Shown: positions 21,851 through 37,171, counted from the stretch's first letter. The stretch: DNA of 64,000 nucleotides from Setophaga petechia (GCA_024362935.1 JANCRA010000033.1:9769714-9833713), one strand, 5' to 3'. Translations and numbers: made by a program. Notes: a model not told the origin generated them from the sequence alone.

Positions 21851-24800
21851 GGGCAGCTCCCTGACTGGTCATTTCCTGTTACCTGATTCCATGTGTTCAT
21901 AACCCTTGTCCTTTTGGTCTCGCTGAAATTTCTGAGGACTCTTTAATATATCTGAGCGAAAACTTAGGAAGTTTAGCTTGAGGTGTTTGTTTGGTACCTT
22001 GAACTGAGCAGGCTGACATGAGGAGGCAGAGGAATAGCTCACGTAAACTGGCTGAGAGCAGGGACAGCAGCTTCCAGCAGCAGAGGGATAACCAAGAAAA
22101 GAGGTGTTTAAGTCCTAAATCATTCCAGTTCTTAGCAAATTAAATGTGACTCTTCTAAGTCAATCCAAACAATTTACCCTGACCTCTCCAAAAGCCAAGC
22201 GTATTTAAAAACAGAACAAATCCCTAAAGACACAGAAAAAGTGTGGACTTTTTTTTTTTTTTAAAGAAAGTGAAACAAAAGTAGTCTTGGGACTGTGCAT
22301 TTCACTGAAGTAAAAATGTGAAATCCAGTTTTATGAGGCTGTTACCAGTGGTAGGAAAGATACCGTGGGGGACATCCTGCGGTACTGGGGAGTGTTCCAC
22401 ATTTGGGTGAGGTTAAGAATGTAAAATTACTGCCTAAGTCATCCTTTTTTTTACCAGGTAATTAGTTTTATTTCTGGCTCCAAATGTGTCCTGAAAATAC
22501 GGTGACTTGAAGATTCTGTGGCAATCCAGAAGATGACAATATAAATTTCTGATGTGACTGCGAGAATACTGATATCCTCTGTCATTTGGAGCAAAGTGAC
22601 CTAACTTGTTTAAGAATTTTCTCCTTCTAATTGGGACAGCATGTAATTCCCCCACATTTCTGGCTAGTCACTTAGGTCAAAAGAATAAGTGTGCTTTGTC
22701 TGCCTGGATTCTCAAAGATATAAATCACTGGACCGTTTTCAGTTGTACATTGAATTTCTTTTTCTGAGTTCTCCTGGGGAAACCAGATGCTGTCAGCTTT
22801 CCCACCATGCCTGGCTCTGCTGTCTCTGTACACAGGAGCACCACAGTAGAAAGGAAGTTTGCTGTGCAGTCAAATGAATTTTACTCTTGTTCATAAGTTA
22901 CAATTAGCTCCACAACCTTGCTGACTTCACCTTTTTCTAAATTCTTGGCATTTGGCTGCCTCATTTCCACTTTTCTTTGTCCTGGATAGTTTTCTTTTGC
23001 TAAGAAGTGGCTTCCTCACTCCACTTCCTTAGTAGCTCAGCTCCATCTTTCACTCCTGTGGACAGAATTTCCCCCTAGCGCTCTTGCCTCACAGCCTGGT
23101 ATTCCCACACTTTATAAATATGCTTGCAGTGGTGCCACAAGCTGTCCCTTCTTATTTATGGATAGAATTGCAAATTTGATCCAGATGGTGCTGTTTTTTA
23201 AAGTCTGCTTCTGAAATCTGTTTGCAAGATATGATCTTCCTGAGCATATGCCTGATCATCTGTTTTTGGGAGATCTCCTTTCAGGATTCCTGGGTTATTT
23301 TTGCTGTACCAAAGTTGTGCTTCATTAAATGCCATGAGTCAGTGGAATGAGATGCTTTTGTTTGCCACAGCAGCACAAGTAGTGTCTAAAATCTGCTTAA
23401 GACTTATGTGCTGTTTTGTCAGAATTGTTTCTGAAAGACTTAGTGTTCTTTGAGCTTAATGAGAAAAAAAATACTGTTTTATGATCTGTAGTTACTGATC
23501 TGAATAGTAGTAATTACTAGCTTTATGTCAAGAGACATTTGACAATAGTTCTAGCTACACTAGGGGTTTGAGTTTCTCAGTGTCAGTGCATTTGATGGTG
23601 CTGGGACTGCCTGGCTGGGTCCAAGCCTGCAGCTTGAGCACAGTCCTCCTTGCTTTCTCTTGGGGACTTAGTCTCATGCAATTTGTATTGCCTCTTTTTC
23701 TTTTCTCTCATTCTGTTGTCTCTTTATGTGCCTACGTTCCTTTGTTCTTAAAACTGACAAACAAAAATTCTTTGGCATTTAGGATGCCTTATCATTTTTT
23801 CTTAAGCATGTAAATTGTCACTAAATGCCATAAGAAAGACTCTGTCTGACCGCTTCAGTTTTATGAAGTTGTATCTCTGAATAAAAAGCTCCACAGCTGT
23901 ACAGCAGAGGTGTGTGATGGAGTATGGTGAAGTTTGAGCTTCAGTCAAATTGAGGCCAGCTTGTGGAATCCGTGTATGAGCAGTGAAAGTCTCAGAATTC
24001 AAAAGGCAAAGAATTAAAATACCTCTGTCCCCACTCCCACAGACACCCTTCTGATTTTAAAGGCAGCTAAACTCTCCTGGTGATCGGCCTCTGCTCAGTA
24101 TCCTTTGCCAAGTGGTTTGTTGGTCCATAATCAACAATTCTAACACACTCAGCTTTTTGAAAGCATGCTGGCAGATGAGCAAGGAGGAGCATGGGTGGCA
24201 TTGTCATCTTCTAGGGAGTGTGGAAAGAGACAAGAATGCAGAAAGGGGTGAAATTTTGCATATCATATGGCCCAATTAAATAATTGACTCTGTGGGTTTG
24301 TGTCTCAGATTTCATGGGGCAGTAGTGGTTTTACTATTGCTCTTGGTTTTAGCACCAGATTTCCCCCTTTTTGCATGGCAATTGTCAAAAAACTGGCCAG
24401 CATGGACTGTAGGTCCTTTCAAGCTTACGCTTGTTGCCATCTTCATTTCCTTTCTTTTTTTTTTTCTTTTTTGCCCACTACAGTGTTAATAAACTACTTT
24501 TGCTCAGTGAATGAGAGCAGGTGACATCAGTGCAGTCAGAATTCATGTTGTAACAGGGAGCTCAAGTGCATTGTTTATCTATGTTGCTGCTTCCTCCCAG
24601 TTAACTGATGCAGAAGTTACAGCTTCAGTGTACAGATTTCCCCTCGAAACCTGCTGTACAAGGCAGAGGAGCTGCTGCCTTTGCAGAGGTTTTGTTGTTT
24701 TCAGGGAGCTGTGTTGTCACACGAGCTGTCTGTTCTGTTCTGCAGACTGGGAATGGCTGCAGAAGCCTGGGAGCTGTTTTAGGGACAGGTGCCAGTGTTT

Positions 24801-27800
24801 GAGAACTTTGCCTTCCCTTCCCGGACACATCAGCATCTCTGAGAAGTATCAGTTCGATTTAGAGGGAGACATAGAAAAAAAATATGGGATGGGAAAGGGA
24901 ACAGGAAAGAGAAAAATTGCCGGGTTAGAGGGGGAAGGGGAGAAGTGGCCAAGGAAAGGGAAATGAAGACAGACAGAAAGACAGAGAATGAACTGTTTCC
25001 CCATTTATGAGGAAAGGGAGCCTTCAAATCAGGATGACTGAATTCAGCTGTTCAGGCCACTTTATACCCATGAACTTGCAATTAAATGCGGAAGTGGTGA
25101 ACAAAAGACGAGCTAAAAGAAGATATTGTTGAATAGTCGGCATTGGAGGATGTAGAGGGAAACTCAGAAAATGGACAGAGCCCAAGTCATGAATAAGCAC
25201 TCAGTTTGCTGGGATTCTGCTGTGGGTGGGAGGAGTGCTGGAGGTGCTGGAGGCCTCTGTCATTCAGACACACTGCAGTGGCAGAGCCCCTTTGTGCCTC
25301 TCCCCTGGTTGCTGCCACAAAGAGAGGTTTTATTCAATTTCATGGTGCTGAGTCGACAGGCCTCTTTCTACTCAGCAAGGGGTTTATTCCCCAGGCCAGG
25401 CTCTCAGAGAGGCTCTGTGAACCTTGATTGTTGTTTGGCTTGGAAGTATATTGTCTGCTGCTTGGATTTTTTTGATCTTTTGCCTAGATAACCTCAACTG
25501 GTTCCTGTTTTGCTTTGGAAAATTACACATGCCTGAATAGTTTTTCCTGGATTATTTCATAGTTTGGAGACATCCAAAAGAAGTCAGGACTGTTACCTCA
25601 TGGGCTGGCCAGACGATTCTGAAGTCTTTTTGGTGTTTTTATTTTTTTTTTGGGAGGGGCATGTAAGACAGAGTAAAAGATTGCCTACTCTCCTAATGGC
25701 AGTTCACACCCATTTCTAGCAACCTGTGCTGGTGAGAGGTAATCCCCACTTATTCCTGTGAGTCCACGTGCTTCTTGTTTCTGGTCAGAAGGTAAACTAG
25801 TATAATTGAAACATTATCTACAGCTTTGAAAGCATTTTGGGATTCTTTGGTCTGGAAGGTGGCAGATGGGGGTCTGAGGTTTTTGGGAATCAGCAGCCAG
25901 CAGTGATTTGACAGTTTAGGATAAAGCTGTCACATTTATTCCCTTGCCATAAATCTTTAGAGTAATGGAGTGGAAATGGATTTTCTTAATGTTTATGAAG
26001 ACCCTAGTGGAACACAAAGGATGATATATTGTATTTAATAATATCAGATCTACAAAAATGAATATCTTTGAGAACTGAATGGGTGTTCTTGTGCCATAAT
26101 CTGCCAAACTCACTAAAGTAGAGGAGATATAACTTGAATAAAGAGTCAACAGAAAAGGAACACATTCTTTAGGACCAAGCCTCATCTCATGAGTCTGTGG
26201 CAAGCATCTGAAATGCTCGTGTATTAAAGATGGTTCTGTAAACTACTTTTTTGGGGGTTTTATTACTCGGGGCTGAAGCGATGTTCAGATTGTAGCACAT
26301 GATTTAAACTGAAGCATGTATATTATTAGTAGGGACTACAGTGTGTCTTAGTCCATAGAGAGTGAAAGTAGGTCATTCTGAGTCCTTTGGAGCATTTCAA
26401 CTCCAATACCAGTTTGCCTCAGCATATGAAATCAGGCTGATGCAAGCCCTTGAATGGGGTGGTTATTTTGATAGCCTCTCTGACAGATACTGTCATAACA
26501 TTCTGCTAGTTCCTTTTATCTTCTTTCCAAGGTTGCATCTTTTTTGATGGTTTTGAAGGTTATTTTATTTCTTTCACATGTAAAAGTGGATTTGAGATGC
26601 TGACCCATGTTGGTGCTGCTGTGGAAGGGACAACAAGCCGATTTTTCTGTTAGCATTTGGCAGAGCAGAGGTTCAGAACGCTGATGCAAAGCCTGTAGTT
26701 CCTTTTGTTGCCACAGTGCTGTGTGGATTAGGCATTGTTGTAAAGGAGACATTTGGCTGCCTCATGCCAGTTGTCTGCAAATTGTCTCTACAATGCAAAT
26801 GTAGTTGTTGCATTTATGACTTCTTACAGTCAAGTATGCTGGCACCAGATACCGTGCTGCACTACCCACTGTCAGCCAGATTCGTACCACCAGGCGTATG
26901 GTGGGACCAGCTTTGTGTGGATTTGGGGTTCTGTGCCTAACACACCTTGCTATCCACATAATGCACTCCTTCACACTGCAGGGTATGGCCAGACATGACT
27001 GGGAAACCCACTGAAAATTTCACCTTTTGCTGATATCAATATAAGCAACTGCTTTGATCACAGACTATGACATGATTGGAAGTCTGGGAGTGACATGCAG
27101 CCTTAAGTATGTTATCACATTTTCTTGGATTGGAGGAACCCCCTAAAAGTTTTTGGAACTTTCCAAGTTTGCAGAAGACTGGATTAGCAATCACAGAACA
27201 GGGTCTGTCTGAAATACATGCTGTCAATATATGCCTGCTGCTTGTAATCAACATTGTCAGGCTTGGATGGAGTGTGAAGTAAAGCATCTCTGCAAACTGA
27301 GATTGCTTATGTCTCCCAAAGCCTTGTTCGTGGTTAGGGAAAGCTTTGCTGGGAGTTGTACTTGCAGTAGTACATCTCTCCCATCATTTCCAGTTTTCAA
27401 TACTTCTGGCTAATTTGGTAATTTGACCTTTGTGCAAAGATTCCTGTCTAAGGGAAGGAGTGCCTGTTTATAGTTTTTATATATCTACACCTGACCAGCC
27501 TCACTGATGTGAGGAGTAAACTATTAAAATTGAAACACCTTAAACTGGTTCTGTCTAGAAAAGGAGATTCCCTTCAGTGATTCCTCTGACTAGCAGTTCT
27601 TTAATATGGGTACAAGTTCAGGCTATTGGGAGATAGATACATACACCTTTCCCTCTGCCTGAAGAATACGGAGCTGCTGTGGGTTGACTGGGCAGTCTTG
27701 ACAGCTCAAGTGCAAATGTAGTGAATCTTATGTTCCCCTTTTGATGGATTTAATTTTCTGAAGTGTAAATACCTCTTTTCTATTAACACTTGAATCCTAC

Positions 27801-30800
27801 TAAAAAAAAAAAAAAGGGGCAAATATTTCATTAAGCTTGTCACCAGAGTTTTCTCTAAGGATGAAGTAACCAAGGGTAGTAAAGTGGGTTTAAAAAGTCT
27901 GGAAAACCTATTTATTTACATTGTAATGTCTAGTATAGGTTTTGGAGTTGCCTGGGTTTTAGTTGGGAAACCTGTGAGCAGAAGGTGGTTTGGGAATTTT
28001 GTTTCAGTGCGAAGTGAACTGTCAGGTACTCTTTGTTCTTGTGGCAGATGCATTTTTGAACGGTCTGAAGCTTTCCTGGCTGAGTGTTGTTCTGATTCCC
28101 TCAGAGTGCTCGTGGAAGCTGGGGCACAGCAATGGGCTCACTGAGCTGCCATTGGCTGCAGCTCCCTTGGCAATCGCTGTTCTCATCTGTTGTTGTGCAT
28201 TATTCAGAAGCAGTCGAGTGGAGACAATTTTATAGAAATTCACAGGAAGAAAAGGAGGGCAGCTCTCCAGGAGATGGTTCTGCCCGTGGAGCGTTCTCCC
28301 TGATGAGGCCAGTGCCGAGCGGCGCTGCGCAGGGATCGCCTTCCCTTCTCACCAGTTACTGCTTGTGGAACCAATCACCGAGAGCTCAGGAATAATGCAG
28401 AGGGGGTTTTAAATCCTCCTGTATTCCTTGCATCTTCAAGACCTTTTGTAGTTGTTCAGTGCTGCATTTACAAGGTTTAAACCTCTGTCTGCAAAGATAA
28501 TGACAAAAAATAAAAATACTTAGCGAGAGCCCAGAGTTTGGAAGTGAAACGCTGCTGCTCACAGGATTTATCTATCTAAAGTCTAAAGTAGTGGCCATGA
28601 TTACAGCCTGCGATCACCAGGATGTTTTGGCACTGATTGTCAGGGCAGCTGTAGGCAATCTGAAGGTGATATGTACGTTATATCCTTGTCTAAAGACATC
28701 CCGGATGGATTGTGTCTCTTTACGTGGTTTTATCTCAGTATTTTTTAATGTATTGTCTTTACTAATATGTATGTAATACATGAGGTACCACAGTCTCGAC
28801 AGCAAGTGTTTTAGTGAGGAAAAGCTATCATTTTGTCTTAGTAGTCTTCCTGAAGAAGCTTTGTCAGCTATTGAATGAAGTATTATTTCATCCTTAGTTC
28901 TTTCTATAAATGGAATATGGCCTCTGAGTTCAGTCAGGGATTGAAAGTTCTTATCTAACAGCCATGAATTACTGAGGGGACTGTTTTGTTAAGTAGACGG
29001 GCTCTGACCTTTCACTGACATTCCAGGTGTGCTGCTTTCTCTTTGGGTCACTTGGGCTTCTGTCCACAGCCACCTTCTGCATGCAGTGTGGCTGCTAAAT
29101 ATTTACTGTAGTGAAAACATTGGGCCTGTGCAAATAGACCTAACCTGGACCATTGGCATTTTATTATGTATCCCCTATATTTTAAAGTTTTACTGTTTGC
29201 AGTTGAATTAATTCCACTGAATGTTATTTCACTGGGTCTGATGAAGTCTAACAAACTGGATGCTGCCCACACTAATTCTGGAGCGTTCTTACATCTCCCT
29301 TATTCCTTTTTCATGTGTTCATGTATCTTACTAGAATAGTTTCTGCGTCAGTCGTGTTTCTGGGGGCGAATCAGAAAAGGTGTTTCGAATTCTAAATCAT
29401 GTTGTGTCCCACAGGCTGCTTTTGTGGACAGCTTTGATTTCCTGGGTGTTGCTGTTCAGCACTTGTTTTGATTGCTGTATGTTGTTGTTAGAGATTACTA
29501 AAACATGTTCTTTGCAGGCTGGTAGCCAGAAGAGAGGCAGACAAAAGCAGGCCCTTCTCATCTCTATCTTTAGCAGAGAGCTGCGAGTTACTGGAAAAGG
29601 GATCCGGTCTTGTGGTTACTGCAACAAAAGAAGAGCCTGGACTCGATGTGTTCTGCAGTTCTGAAGAGAATTGCTTTGTAGTGTGGATCACTTTTCTTTG
29701 CAGAAAAAGTATTTCTTCACCTGTTGGGGCTTCATCAATTCTGGATAAAAGCTAATTTTTGTGCTGTTTTTCTGTACTCCTTTAATTGGATCAGATGGGG
29801 TTCCCCCAGAAGACTGCAAATAACTCCTTTAGAAGAAGCTAGATGTGGCAGTTTTGAGGCAAAACCTGGCCCCATGTGTGTAACCAAATGGGCTGTGTTA
29901 CAGCCCTGACTTTGAGTATTTCCCTGTGCGGAGTAGATGCGTGCTTGCCCACGGCCAGAACAGTGAAACTGCCCTGGGGTACCGGGAGAAGCAGCTACAG
30001 AGAAGGTGAGCCACTAAGGACTGGGCTGGTAACACACTTGCTTTTTCATACACAATGTTAGGAATAGTGGAAGTGACAGAAAAGAAGTAGGCTGAAGGAG
30101 ATACTCACAGAGCCGTGGCTTTTGCTCATGGCCTACCTTTTTTTGCCTTTTCTTCTGAACTAGCCTTTCTTAGTGTGCAAGCCAAGAAATGTGACCATCC
30201 AGAAATGCCAGGTTTTTGGTTCTCATGCAGTGTATCCAGTATTTCCTAGAAGTGATGTATTCTTGCATGCTACTCCTTGGCTTTGGAAAGGAAATCCTGT
30301 GCTTCCAGACACTGAAAAAAAAAATAGCCTATTTATCCATCAGGTTGAATATGTCTAACTTAGAGCATCAAAAAGCTTTTGCAGGCAATGCCCTCAGGTG
30401 CTGCCCCAGCTACTGGCCAACTGCAGGTTTTGTTGTTGCTACAACAGATTTGGAATGGTTTTCTTTTCCCTCCTGATTTGGGACTAATTACTGCAGTAAA
30501 TCTCAGTTCTCTCATCCTAAGGGTTAAAAATTATTTCTCGAGAACTACCTTCTGTCTCTCTGGTTGGGTGAGTCTCTCTTTGTGATTTCCTACAGTAGTA
30601 TCTCAATTCAAATGAAAAACAGACCTGAAATCCAGGGCCCCACACCTATCAGGTACGTGTATGATCCCCCCCAGAGCTCTGTGGTTGAAATTATTCACAG
30701 GTTAGCCAAACTCCGCATGCAGGGAAGCAGCTGTCTCTGAATTAGTGTCTGGCAGTCCAGATCTCTGTGTCACCTCGGCTGATAGGTCCGAATGGCCCTG

Positions 30801-33124
30801 TAGATACTCCTCACTTCTTGCAGATTGGCATTGCAGATTTCCTGCTGAGGCTTCTCCATCGCTTCCCAGGGGTGCAGTAGGTGCTGCTGTGCTGGGGGCA
30901 GCGCTGCCCACGGGAGCTGCCAGCCTGGCCTCCTCTGGGGCTGCCCACAGACGGCAGGGCGCCGACGGCCGGGCCCACAGCGGGCTGTGCTGGCTCTGCT
31001 GGCGTGCCTTTAATGCCACGCCATAGGCCGGTACAAACGGGAGAGCTGTGATGCTGGAGGATCCTGAGAAGCTGACCCTGAACTAGAGCTGTGGTCTCAA
31101 GCTGTCCTCGTGGCTGGGCAGAGGAGGGAGGGCAGTGATTTCCGTGCCGGGCGCTCCCCTGTTCAGCCATCGCAGCGCCGGTTCACGTGCTGCGCTGGAG
31201 GACGTGGAGGGCAGAGTCAAGTAGCAGTTTGAGGGAGCAAGAAAAGAGGAAGATTGAGATGACGTTGATCAGTGGGCTGTAGGTCACAGGTACCTGTAAT
31301 CTCCTTCTGTCAGAATGAAAGGAAGAGCACAGTGCTGACTTCTGGGGCCTGTAACTGCCTGTATGGCTGAGACGTCTGTGCAAGGAGTCAGACTCAAGCA
31401 GGGCTGTATCCTTCTGCAAAAGAGTCTGAACTTTATAGAGCCTAGATCAGTTCCTCCAATGTGCTATTCCATTACATATTTTGGCAAAAGAGAAGCTGAC
31501 ATGGTGGCAATTTGCTTGTGTCTGTAGGTGCTATAGTAGATGCACACACAGTTGCACAGTAGGCTGTACTTTTTTCCTGTGATCCCTGAAGATCCCATGG
31601 GCAGAATGGAATGACATACAGAAAACCAAGTCTAGTGATTTTCTGCATATTGTGTGAAAATTGAAATACTCCCTGCCTTGTTTGATTCAGAGGAATGATT
31701 GTGGCTGCAGTGAAAAACATTGGGGTGTCTTGCACTAAGTGCATGGATGTTGCTCATTTTTGGAGGCCTTGAGGCTCACTGTGCACTGCTAATGCATTCA
31801 GAGTTGTGATGCGTTGCAGGGTGAACATCTGGCTTGGTTTTTACTGGCATCACTACAGTGTCATCTTCTCCTGAGGTGTTAAATTTCACAGAATACTGTC
31901 GTTCTAGTCAAGCCCAGAAATTAACCTCTATGGCATCATGAAGCTTCCCATGGCTGCTTTCTTAATGCTGGAAAGTAAATATTAATTGTGATACTATTAG
32001 GAATTGTACAGGACCTAATAGGGACATAGTAACTCTCCCTCACTGCCTTCCATAGTAATGTTTGATATGTATCTTGAAATATGTTCCTTATCAGACATTG
32101 TTGGTATCTCACTTGTTTCGTTTCCATGCAGTCTTGGTGAGGCTGATGACACTTTCTGAGACTGAGGCTTTGTGTTGCAGCAAGGAACTCTTTAATGTTT
32201 AATGGACTGTACTAACCTGTGTTTACAAGGAAAGTTACCTTTCTCTCCTCTTAAGACCACTACTGAAGGTTTTCTATTTTGGAAACTGCTGCCATAAACC
32301 CTTTTTCCTCTGTTAATATTTGTTTTTCTATTAGTGCAGTTTTGAGTATTAAAGAATAACATTTACAGGTCATCATTAAAACTGACTTTCAATATTTTTG
32401 TTATCATGGAAACAAGGTTTACATCTTGAAAATAGTCTTCATTTCTGAAGTGCATAATGAATACTTACATATATTGAGCAATCTTATTGTCAAGTGAAGG
32501 CCCTTTCAGAGTAAAAAACGATGTAATGGAAAAGTTTGTGCTAGTTTCACATTTATTAAAAATGTATCATCTTGTGAAACATGTGGCCTGAAAATGTTTT
32601 TAATTATGAAAGCATTCTATAGCGTTTACTGAGAGATGAGAGACTATTTGTGCTTTCATGCAGATCCTCTACAAAGCACTGTGTCCTCCTCTCCTTGTTA
32701 ACTTCATTATGCAGTCCTCATCTCCTCTCCAGAGACTTCTCCATTGTCAAGGGCAGCTGCATTTGCTTATTACAAGAACCTTGGTCATTAGTCTCATCAA
32801 AACAAAGCAAAGCCCTTAATCCCATATTATAACTATAAATCAATCCAAATTTCTTTTTAAGTGCAGTTACAATATATAGCTTTGGATGCATTTACCCTAA
32901 GGGCTGCTGTATATATATATATTTTTTAATTGGTTTTCCCCAAAAATTGTCTTCTCTATTAGGCAGAAGAATAAGTAGAGTTTTGTGCCTAAGTCAGATC
33001 TTATTTATTTTCAAGATGAATGGATAAAACTGAGAATTCTACATCTGTGGAAATCTGTTTCTCTCTGAGCTGCTCTCAGACCTACTCCAGTGCATTGCTC
33101 AGAGGCTGTCTGAGTATCTTACAT

Positions 33125-33300
33125 GCTGGTTGAAATTCAAATCGATCCTCTTATATGATAACTTCAGATATTTCAGAAAATCCTCTCATTCCAAATCAGG
33201 GCTAATTGTCTAGCTCCGATTATGAGAGGAGTGGATTCTAACATGAAGGGTTAATCAGCATTCCTTTTGCTCATTGTGGAAATGGATTATGGGTCAAGGC
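33125..33300. promoter_or_regulatory. Candidate intronic enhancer (motif cluster)
   Basis: Dense developmental-type motifs are seen within 175 bp: tcaaatcgat (TCF/LEF-like), two cattcc (TEAD-like, 33187-33192 and 33259-33264), taattg (33203-33208), taatc (33252-33256), cattgtg (SOX-like, 33272-33278) and ggatta (OTX/PITX-like, 33284-33289). Motifs this short occur by chance. The call rests on density only. Confidence 0.25.
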
Positions 33301-36300
33301 TGTCCAGGAATTACAACTCTTAAGGCTTTTGCAACGTGATTCAGTATCTGTTCAGTCCATAATGATTTTTTTAAATCACAGTATTTATATTTTGCAGACT
33401 CAGTCACTGCTACAGATAACTGCAGCACAGAACTAATGTGCTGTGTGGTAACTAGGGCAGAAGAGTGTGGGAAGCGAGCCCTGGGCAGGGTCCAGGACAG
33501 TGCCCTGCTGTGCTGAGGGGAGAGCCTGAAGCCTCTCACTGCTGCACAGGCACTCTGGGTCAGAGGGGCTTTGCTTCTTGTCCCCTGGAAGGAGGGAGCT
33601 GGCAATCCTCCCTTGTTGGTACAATAGCCTGACAGTGCAATGAAATTTTTTGTGTACGGGAAAATCTAAAACCTTCAGGGAAGGACACCTCTCTCATCAG
33701 AACTGGATTGAACTTTCCAGGCTTGTTTCCAAGATTCAGTTGCTGAGTGCTTTGGGAAGGCCTTGGAGCTGACATTTTTCTGGGAGATATTAATGGAAAG
33801 GAGGGAGTGAGAGGTAGAGAGTTTCCTTAGGAACCCAACAAGCTTAATCATTCCTGTTCTGCATTCTTGTATTGTTTGCCTGTAACATTTTATCTTGATT
33901 TCAATATTCTTTTGCATTCACTGTGCTGCAATAAGTAAGAGATTTGTGAGCATTTGACTAATGCTCTATCATCTGACCTACGTTACCATTAAAAATCCCT
34001 GGACTGTTTTGCATGTCTTGATTTGATTATCAGAATGGTTCTTAACACTTGATTTTTCTAGCGACAGCTGTGCCGATCAGTTGCTCATCTGATTTATAAC
34101 ACAATTTAAATAGCATGCGCTCTTCTTCTTTCAAGTGCTCCAACACTGGTAATTTTGCTTGCATTTGATAGTCAGATTTCCTGGCTTCTTTTGTGGGTAC
34201 TGAAGTTATAAGAGCATTTTTGTTGGTAAGACTTCAGAATTAGAATGAAATGCAAGCTGTCAAGGAAGGTCTGCTGTGTGCAGAAATGCTGCTAGGAATA
34301 TTGTTTGTGATGGGAGCCTTAGCCTCAGTGACTGCTCTGTTGTACTTAGTGCAATGGAAAATTGATGCTTCTGGGTCAGTGACAGCTTATGTTGCCGTGT
34401 GACGTTTTGGTAACGGAGCCTATTTCTCTTTGTGAGGGAGGCTGTCAGCTTCTCTCATTTCATCTTAGTGGGCGATACTGAAGAGAGCATCTTTAGTTAA
34501 TAGGACAACTTGGGAGGCTCCTGGGTGTCCTGGAGTTAGCCTGATCATGCCATCGTTGCTCTAGCTTGCAGAAAGGAGGGTTGCTGGACTGTCAGGCACA
34601 CTGACGAGACCTTGCCTTTGGTACATTCTGGTTCTAGATAAAGTCCAGAGCTGATCAGGCATGTCTGAAATGTTAGTTTTGTTTTGTTAGCTAAATGCCC
34701 AAGTCCTGAGAATGCTGGAGATTCAGGAATGACATTTTAATGAACTTCATGAATCCTCAGACGTTAGAAATGGGACATCCTTTTTTCACCATCTGAGTAT
34801 GTGATCCTTAATGAATAACAGAAGAGCCTTGGAGTGTCAGTTGTAAGGGTTGCTACCCGAGAGCAAGGGCTGGAATCCTTGTGTTACTCTGTAACATCAT
34901 TGTCACACTCGATACCTGAGCAGTACAATCACATATCATATTAAGCTTTTGTAGGAAAGATAACAAATCCAAGGAGCACTCAAAGCAGATTTTTCTGAAG
35001 TAACCTTGTGGTTGTTTTGTTGCTTTAGCATTTAGACATGAAAAATTAAATACTTTGAAAATAGAAAATGTCAACATCATCTATGATGGAAGAAACGCAT
35101 TTCCTAGAAATTACTCTATTTCATTTGAGTAATAAGGCCTAATATTATTTGTTATAGTAGTAATGTTACATTTAATTTAAAACAGTGGATTTTGAAGGGG
35201 ATGCTAGGATAATGGGATGGTTTTGTAAGCAATAACCACCATAATTAATCACCTGGATTCTGAACAATCATTGCTATTAGCTTCCTGCCTCCTGTATGAA
35301 GTGCCAGCAGCACTATAATGCACAGGAGGATTGTGGATCCAGGGCCGTGGGTTACATCTCAGGAGATTCTGGCATCACTTTATGCATGGTTCACTCTTGT
35401 AAGAGTGCTGCTGCAAAGATGGAGTTTGGTTTGTGACAATTAGAAGCATTGCTGGCAGCCCCAGGGCAAGGGGTAAGGTGAAGATGAGGTACCAGCCTGC
35501 CTTTCCAATCAGTAATTGGCAGGGCATCGGGAGTGATAGGATAAAATCCATGTAAATTAGCAGTATGATAACGAGCCAGAAATCCCATCAGTAGCAAGGG
35601 ACCTGTCACTTTTAAGACTGAGGTTAGAACTTCCTGATTCTGTAGAATTATGCCCATGCAATCTGCGTGTGCATTTGAAACAGGTGCTTTGTTGTATGAT
35701 GCCAGTGATAGAAGAGCAACCAGCCGAGAGTCAATACAGGGAGCAGGGAGTCGTTTGTGTGGTCTGTGTCAAACCAAATGGTCATGCATAGCTTTACTGT
35801 GGTATTCAAAAAATAAAGGGATTCAGCACAGGTTCTGTACTTAGCAAACAGTCATCAAATGCTTTGCTTTTACTGTTTTCTACTCCATTTGCCAGAAGTA
35901 ATAAAACAAGGAGTAGCATAAGGACTTGTGGGTAATTGCATCTTGCTTTATGTTGCTTTTTAGAACAGTAAGTGAAGCCAACAAATGTTTGGATTGCCAC
36001 CTGGAGAGAGCCAGGAGTGACTGAAAAGGGCTTTGCGCAGACAGCTGCCCTTTACCGCTGGGGGATCTTGCCGTGCCTCGAAGACCGTTCTACTAGGGGA
36101 GAAATAAAAGTCAAAACAAAACCTCCAGCCTCCTTGCCAGAATATATATAAAGGAATTGTAACGCTTATAGGTTCCATTCAAATCTGGAGGCACTAATAG
36201 CATGACAAACTACATTTTCCATTGAAAAGATAGTCAGCATCAGAATCAAATCATGCACAGCCACCAGCCATAGCCATGATGTGCTCCCAGCTGTGAGGTG

Positions 36301-37171
36301 CTTTCAGTAGAGCACTGCCCTGAAGAAGAGTTTAGGTTTTTTGGAGGTGCATTAAAGAATAAGTAAAATAAATATAAATACTTCTTTTGACAGCCTGTGC
36401 TTATTACTTCCTGCTGTGGTTTCTCGATGTTTCTTGTGGGTGTTTTGTATTACCTGCTTTCAGTCCCAAGTGGCTGACAGCAAGAGCAAGGCCCTGTGCT
36501 TTGGGATGGCTGCTTTTGTGTTGTCAGGGATGTTGGTGTCAGAGCTTTGTGTTGGTTTTTCAAAGTTCAGTTAAATGTCCCAGAGATTTTTTTTTGTCAT
36601 TTCTTGTTTAGCTTCTCTTCTGCTTCCTGCTGTAAGACTAGCAGAGAGTATTCTAAGCTTTCCTCCCCAGAAAACCACAGGACAGCTTTCAGGGTCAGTA
36701 GATTGAAAAAAAGGAAGGTGGGCTCTTCCCAGTTCAGAGAAGGGATTCCCAGAGTACAGAGAACAAGACACTGCTCAGGCTGTTAGCAAAGAAGGAAGGA
36801 TTGCAGTTCCAGTTTTCCTCCTGTTTTTGCTTTGTCCGCCATCTGTAGTGCATTTAAATGCAGATCCTTAACTTGGTACATGGCTCAAATAAAAAGGGAT
36901 TTGATAAAGGATCCTGTATTGATGTGAAAGTTACTTGGGCATCCAGAATATCGTGGTACCTTCACTGTGGAAAGACTGAAACAGTTGCTAGAACAGATGT
37001 TGCCCCTATAAGCTTCTAAACACTTACTTATTCTTAAAAAGCTTTTAGATCTATTGCATTTTCTGTGGGAATGACCAACAGTTATTTAAAATATCTGATA
37101 TCTAAATTCAACTTTTTGTGTGTGTTTTGCCTTTTAAGTTGGGTAATGCAGTTGTGCTTAGGTATGGTTTT

